A DNA stretch of 64,000 bases from UBA8438 sp963934795 (GTDB lineage: Bacteria; Acidobacteriota; Vicinamibacteria; Vicinamibacterales; UBA8438), in NCBI GenBank assembly GCA_963934795.1, contig CAWWAF010000002.1, positions 1 through 64,000 on the forward strand. The letters run 5' to 3'. The position numbers were made by a program, and so were the translations under genes. The notes beneath the pieces were generated by a model. It was not told the origin of the DNA. It saw only the letters and a program-made list of their open reading frames with translations, and did not search any database. Below are positions 61,371 through 64,000 of this stretch, piece after piece; position 1 is the first letter of the stretch; the number at the start of each line of letters is the position of its first letter.

Positions 61371-62408
61371 ATGACGGAGCCTACAGTATCGGTGCTTGTG
61401 ACCGGCGGAGCCGGATTCATCGGCAGTAATTTCGTCCTCTACGCCCTGGCCGCCCACCCGGAGTGGCGGATCACGACTCTCGACAAGCTGACCTACGCCG
61501 GCCGCCTGGAGAACCTCCGCGATGTGATCGATGACCCGCGTCATCGGTTCGTCGAGGGTGACGTGTGCGATCCCGTGGTGGCCGACCCATTGGTGCGGGA
61601 GTCAGATGTCATCGTGCACTTCGCGGCCGAGACCCATGTTGACCGTTCGTTGCAGGATGCGGGCGCGTTCATCACAACGGACGTCTATGGCAGCTTCGTG
61701 CTGCTCGACGCCGCCCGCAAGGCCGGCCGCGTGCGCCGATTCATCCAGATCTCGACCGATGAGGTTTACGGCAGCGTCGAGACCGGCTCGAGCACCGAGG
61801 TCGACGAACTCAAGCCGCGCAACCCGTACGCCGCAAGCAAGGCGGGCGCGGACCGGTTGGCCTACAGCTATTGGGCCACGCACGGGGTACCTGTCATCAT
61901 CACGCGTGCGTCGAACAACTATGGCCCTCGGCAGTTTCCAGAGAAGGTCATTCCGTTGTTCGTGACCAATGCCATCGACCAGCTTCCAGTTCCTCTGTAC
62001 GGGGACGGACGCAACATCCGGGACTGGCTGCATGTCGAGGACCACTGCCGCGCGGTGGATCTGTTGATCGACGCGGGCGACAACGGCGAGGTCTATAACG
62101 TCGGCGGCGGCAACGAGGTCGAGAACCTCGACCTGACCCACCGGATCCTGAGCGAGCTCGATCGGCCGGCCTCCCTGATCACACCGGTCGAGGACAGGCT
62201 GGGGCACGACCGGCGCTATTCGCTCGACACGACAAAACTGCGAGCCCTGGGCTGGCAGCCCCGCCACGCGTTCGACGAAGGTCTGCAGACCACCGTGGCG
62301 TGGTATCGAGACAACGAGTGGTGGTGGCGGCCTATCAAGGAGGCGAACCCTGCCTACCGCGAGTACTACGAAACCCAGTATCGGAACCGAGCGACCCAGA
62401 CCAGCTAG
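61371..62408 (+). CDS. rmlB: dTDP-glucose 4,6-dehydratase
   Basis: 345 aa. NAD motif GGAGFIGSN at 12-20, catalytic Asp130/Glu131 in ISTDEVYGS, and Tyr153/Lys157 in PYAASKAGAD, the exact RmlB layout; NNYGPRQFPEKVIPLF and GRNIRDWLHVEDHC are also characteristic. Converts dTDP-glucose to the 4-keto-6-deoxy sugar for O-antigen or rhamnose. Its stop TAG overlaps the GTG of the next gene by 1 base. Confidence 0.95.
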   Translation: MTEPTVSVLVTGGAGFIGSNFVLYALAAHPEWRITTLDKLTYAGRLENLRDVIDDPRHRFVEGDVCDPVVADPLVRESDVIVHFAAETHVDRSLQDAGAFITTDVYGSFVLLDAARKAGRVRRFIQISTDEVYGSVETGSSTEVDELKPRNPYAASKAGADRLAYSYWATHGVPVIITRASNNYGPRQFPEKVIPLFVTNAIDQLPVPLYGDGRNIRDWLHVEDHCRAVDLLIDAGDNGEVYNVGGGNEVENLDLTHRILSELDRPASLITPVEDRLGHDRRYSLDTTKLRALGWQPRHAFDEGLQTTVAWYRDNEWWWRPIKEANPAYREYYETQYRNRATQTS

Positions 62409-63385
62409 TGTCAGAAACAATCCTGGTCACGGGGGCAGCCGGCTTTGTCGGCAGCCATCTGCTCAGACTGCTGAGCGGTCGCCACACCTCATCGACACTC
62501 GTCGCCTGGCGACGCCCTCAGACTCAGGGTGGGTCGGCCGACACTGGGGCCGGGCCGACACCCGGAGACGGCCGTGTCCGCTGGGCCGACGTCGATTTGC
62601 TGGACGCGCGCACGGTCTCCCAGGCGATCACAGAGATCAAACCCACGCAGGTGTATCACTGTGCCGGCGTCGCGAGCGTCGGAGATTCCTGGTCCAACAG
62701 CTACGCGACCTTGCGCACGAACGTGTTGGGGACCGAGCACCTGCTGGCCGCACTGCGTGATCACGCGCCAGAGGCGCGCACGCTGATACCGGGGTCAGCC
62801 CTTGTCTACAAGCCGTCGGATACGGCGATCGACGAAACCGGAGCACTTGGTCCGGTCAGTCCCTACGGCCTCAGCAAACTCGCCCAAGAAATGGTTGGCC
62901 TCGCCGCCGCTCGACAGGACGGCTTGGCGGTGCTGGTCACCCGCTCGTTCACACACGTCGGCCCGGGACAATCGCTCGGCTTCGCCGCGTCGAGTTTTGC
63001 CCACCAGATCGCCAGAATCGAGGCTGGGCAGGCCTCACCGGTGCTCTCTGTGGGCAACCTCGAGTCCAAACGGGATCTCACAGACGTGCGGGACACGGTC
63101 CGCGCCTACCATCTTTTAATGTCGGCTGGCATCCCGGCGACGCCCTACAATGTGTGCACCGGGACCGCGCACCGAACCGGAGCCGTGCTGGACGGCCTGA
63201 TAGCATGCGCAGCGGTGGACGTCACTGTCCAGCAGGCCCCCGGGCGCATGCGGCCGAGTGACAATCCGTTGCTGCTCGGTGACCCCTCCCGCCTCAAGCG
63301 CGCGGTCGGCTGGGAGCCTGAAATTCCCCTCGAAGCGACTCTGTCTGGTCTGCTTGATTACTGGCGCGCGGCCATCACTGGCTAG
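62408..63385 (+). CDS. NAD-dependent sugar-nucleotide epimerase/reductase (SDR)
   Basis: 325 aa from GTG 62408, the overlapping start. Extended SDR: VTGAAGFVGSHLLRLL and SPYGLSKLAQEM with the Tyr-x3-Lys pair; the Ser/Thr strand reads PGSALVYKPSD. C-terminal residues VGWEPEIPLEATLSGLLDYWR match Rmd/GMD-like sugar reductases. It probably reduces the 4-keto-6-deoxy intermediate from RmlB-type chemistry or its GDP-mannose analogue. Exact sugar unknown. Confidence 0.88.
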   Translation: MSETILVTGAAGFVGSHLLRLLSGRHTSSTLVAWRRPQTQGGSADTGAGPTPGDGRVRWADVDLLDARTVSQAITEIKPTQVYHCAGVASVGDSWSNSYATLRTNVLGTEHLLAALRDHAPEARTLIPGSALVYKPSDTAIDETGALGPVSPYGLSKLAQEMVGLAAARQDGLAVLVTRSFTHVGPGQSLGFAASSFAHQIARIEAGQASPVLSVGNLESKRDLTDVRDTVRAYHLLMSAGIPATPYNVCTGTAHRTGAVLDGLIACAAVDVTVQQAPGRMRPSDNPLLLGDPSRLKRAVGWEPEIPLEATLSGLLDYWRAAITG

Positions 63386-63419
63386 CCAAAGTCCGGACGC
63401 ACCCCCCACCGACCACGAC

Positions 63420-63448
63420 TTGCACGAGTGTGATCGCGCCCGCATAAT
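63420..63448 (+). promoter_or_regulatory. Promoter with -10 CATAAT six bases before ATG (leaderless)
   Basis: -35-like TTGCAC (63420-63425), 17-base spacer, CATAAT (63443-63448), six bases, ATG 63455. No Shine-Dalgarno. Confidence 0.55.
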
Positions 63449-63454
63449 GGCCCT

Positions 63455-64000
63455 ATGTGCATGCGTCGCCTCCTCACTGGCTGTGTGATTCTGGCGCTGG
63501 CTGGGTCCACGCTGACGGCAACGTCGCAGCGGCAGCAACCGGCGCCGCGCCCGTTCCCGCGTCCCGCGACCCCGACCGAAGGATCCGCCCCGGTCGCACC
63601 GACGCCAACGCGACCGTTGACCTCGGCCCCGGCGCAAGCGCCGTCCGTCCCCACCGACAACATACCGACCGAAGCGACCCTAGGCCTCCCGATATATCCG
63701 AACGCGCAGTTCCTCACGTCCTACGATGCGGGCCGGGGCCAGCGATATTACTTGTTTGGAACCAACTCGAGCTTCGAGGAAATGGTGAGGTACTACGCGG
63801 TCGTCCTCGACGAACGAGGTGACCGCGTGTTCGACGGGCCCGCCACGCACATGTTTGAGGTCGGACGGTTCCGAGAGGAAGAGATGGCGTTCCCGCCAGG
63901 TGTGACGGTAAAGGACTACTCGTGGAACGGCTCCGAGGGCTACCTGAACACGACCGGCGGCGAACCGGCAAGGTTCAGGACTATCATCCAGCTTGTTCCC
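63455..64000 (+). CDS. Secreted protein, 3' end beyond the window
   Basis: At least 182 codons, open to the window edge. Signal peptide MCMRRLLTGCVILALAGST...ATSQ (a second ATG at 63461 gives nearly the same signal), a Pro/Thr-rich linker, then a domain with LGLPIYPNAQFLTSYDAGRGQRYYLFGTNS as adjacent parts and a FEEMVRYYAVVLDERGD helix. The YPNA...YY layout recalls secreted proteins whose domain senses or binds small ligands, but I do not recognise the family. Preceded by a likely leaderless promoter. Confidence 0.65.
   Translation, partial: MCMRRLLTGCVILALAGSTLTATSQRQQPAPRPFPRPATPTEGSAPVAPTPTRPLTSAPAQAPSVPTDNIPTEATLGLPIYPNAQFLTSYDAGRGQRYYLFGTNSSFEEMVRYYAVVLDERGDRVFDGPATHMFEVGRFREEEMAFPPGVTVKDYSWNGSEGYLNTTGGEPARFRTIIQLVP

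Overview
The window is a 64-kb piece of a GC-rich, diderm bacterial chromosome. It carries an LptD-type LPS transporter, a TonB/ExbBD system, outer-membrane beta-barrel candidates and lipoproteins. GC content, gene content (a NamZ/DUF1343 protein, a secreted protein containing the phrase RTADGRPDLQGVWDF, CaiB-type CoA transferase and acyl-CoA dehydrogenase genes, a K+-dependent-type H+-PPase) and gene order fit Acidobacteriota, perhaps a Vicinamibacteria-like environmental genome. That assignment is inference. I see no rRNA, tRNA, CRISPR array, insertion sequence or phage gene.

Layout. 1-2.7 kb: the 3' end of an M1 aminopeptidase and a HemW-like radical SAM protein with an unusual CX7CX2C cluster motif. 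2.7-10.4 kb, minus strand: a tight run dam, acyl-CoA dehydrogenase, CoA transferase, MaoC hydratase, amidohydrolase, MmgE/PrpD, CitE-like lyase. Its enzyme set matches the itaconate/C5-dicarboxylate degradation clusters of Pseudomonas and Yersinia. 10.5-17.1 kb: NamZ-like muramidase, SRPBCC protein, O-methyltransferase, a tiny translationally coupled protein plus amidase, rhodanese, alpha/beta hydrolase and an NHL propeller. 17.1-21.5 kb: a degenerate repeat patch, an MDR oxidoreductase and an M16 peptidase pair (one active, one lacking the metal site). 21.6-24.9 kb: ECF sigma, anti-sigma-like and bactofilin-like membrane genes, with the sigma gene split by an in-frame amber codon. 25-35.7 kb: SelO, secreted proteins, a second acyl-CoA dehydrogenase, a CPA2-like antiporter, an HtrA-like protein that has lost its catalytic residues, an ABC-ATPase remnant, a TPR protein and outer-membrane/secreted proteins. 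36-40.5 kb: a TPR protein and an ABC exporter pair.

40.5-53.2 kb is mostly housekeeping envelope biology: tonB-exbB-exbD-exbD, hppA, DUF502, uppP, and tgt-yajC-secD-secF, with ddl divergent from tgt. 53.4-63.4 kb: a histone H1-like mini gene with its own promoter and terminator, a HEAT-repeat/cyclophilin lipoprotein, a deoxynucleoside kinase, accD, folC, lptD, rmlB and a second sugar-nucleotide SDR. The window ends inside a secreted protein.

A recurring architectural feature is a -10 box 6 bases upstream of the start codon (10560, 12279, 51937 in reverse, 63455), with looser cases at 21586 and 56019. This suggests that leaderless transcription is common in this organism. Several divergent pairs also share nearly symmetrical -10 elements.
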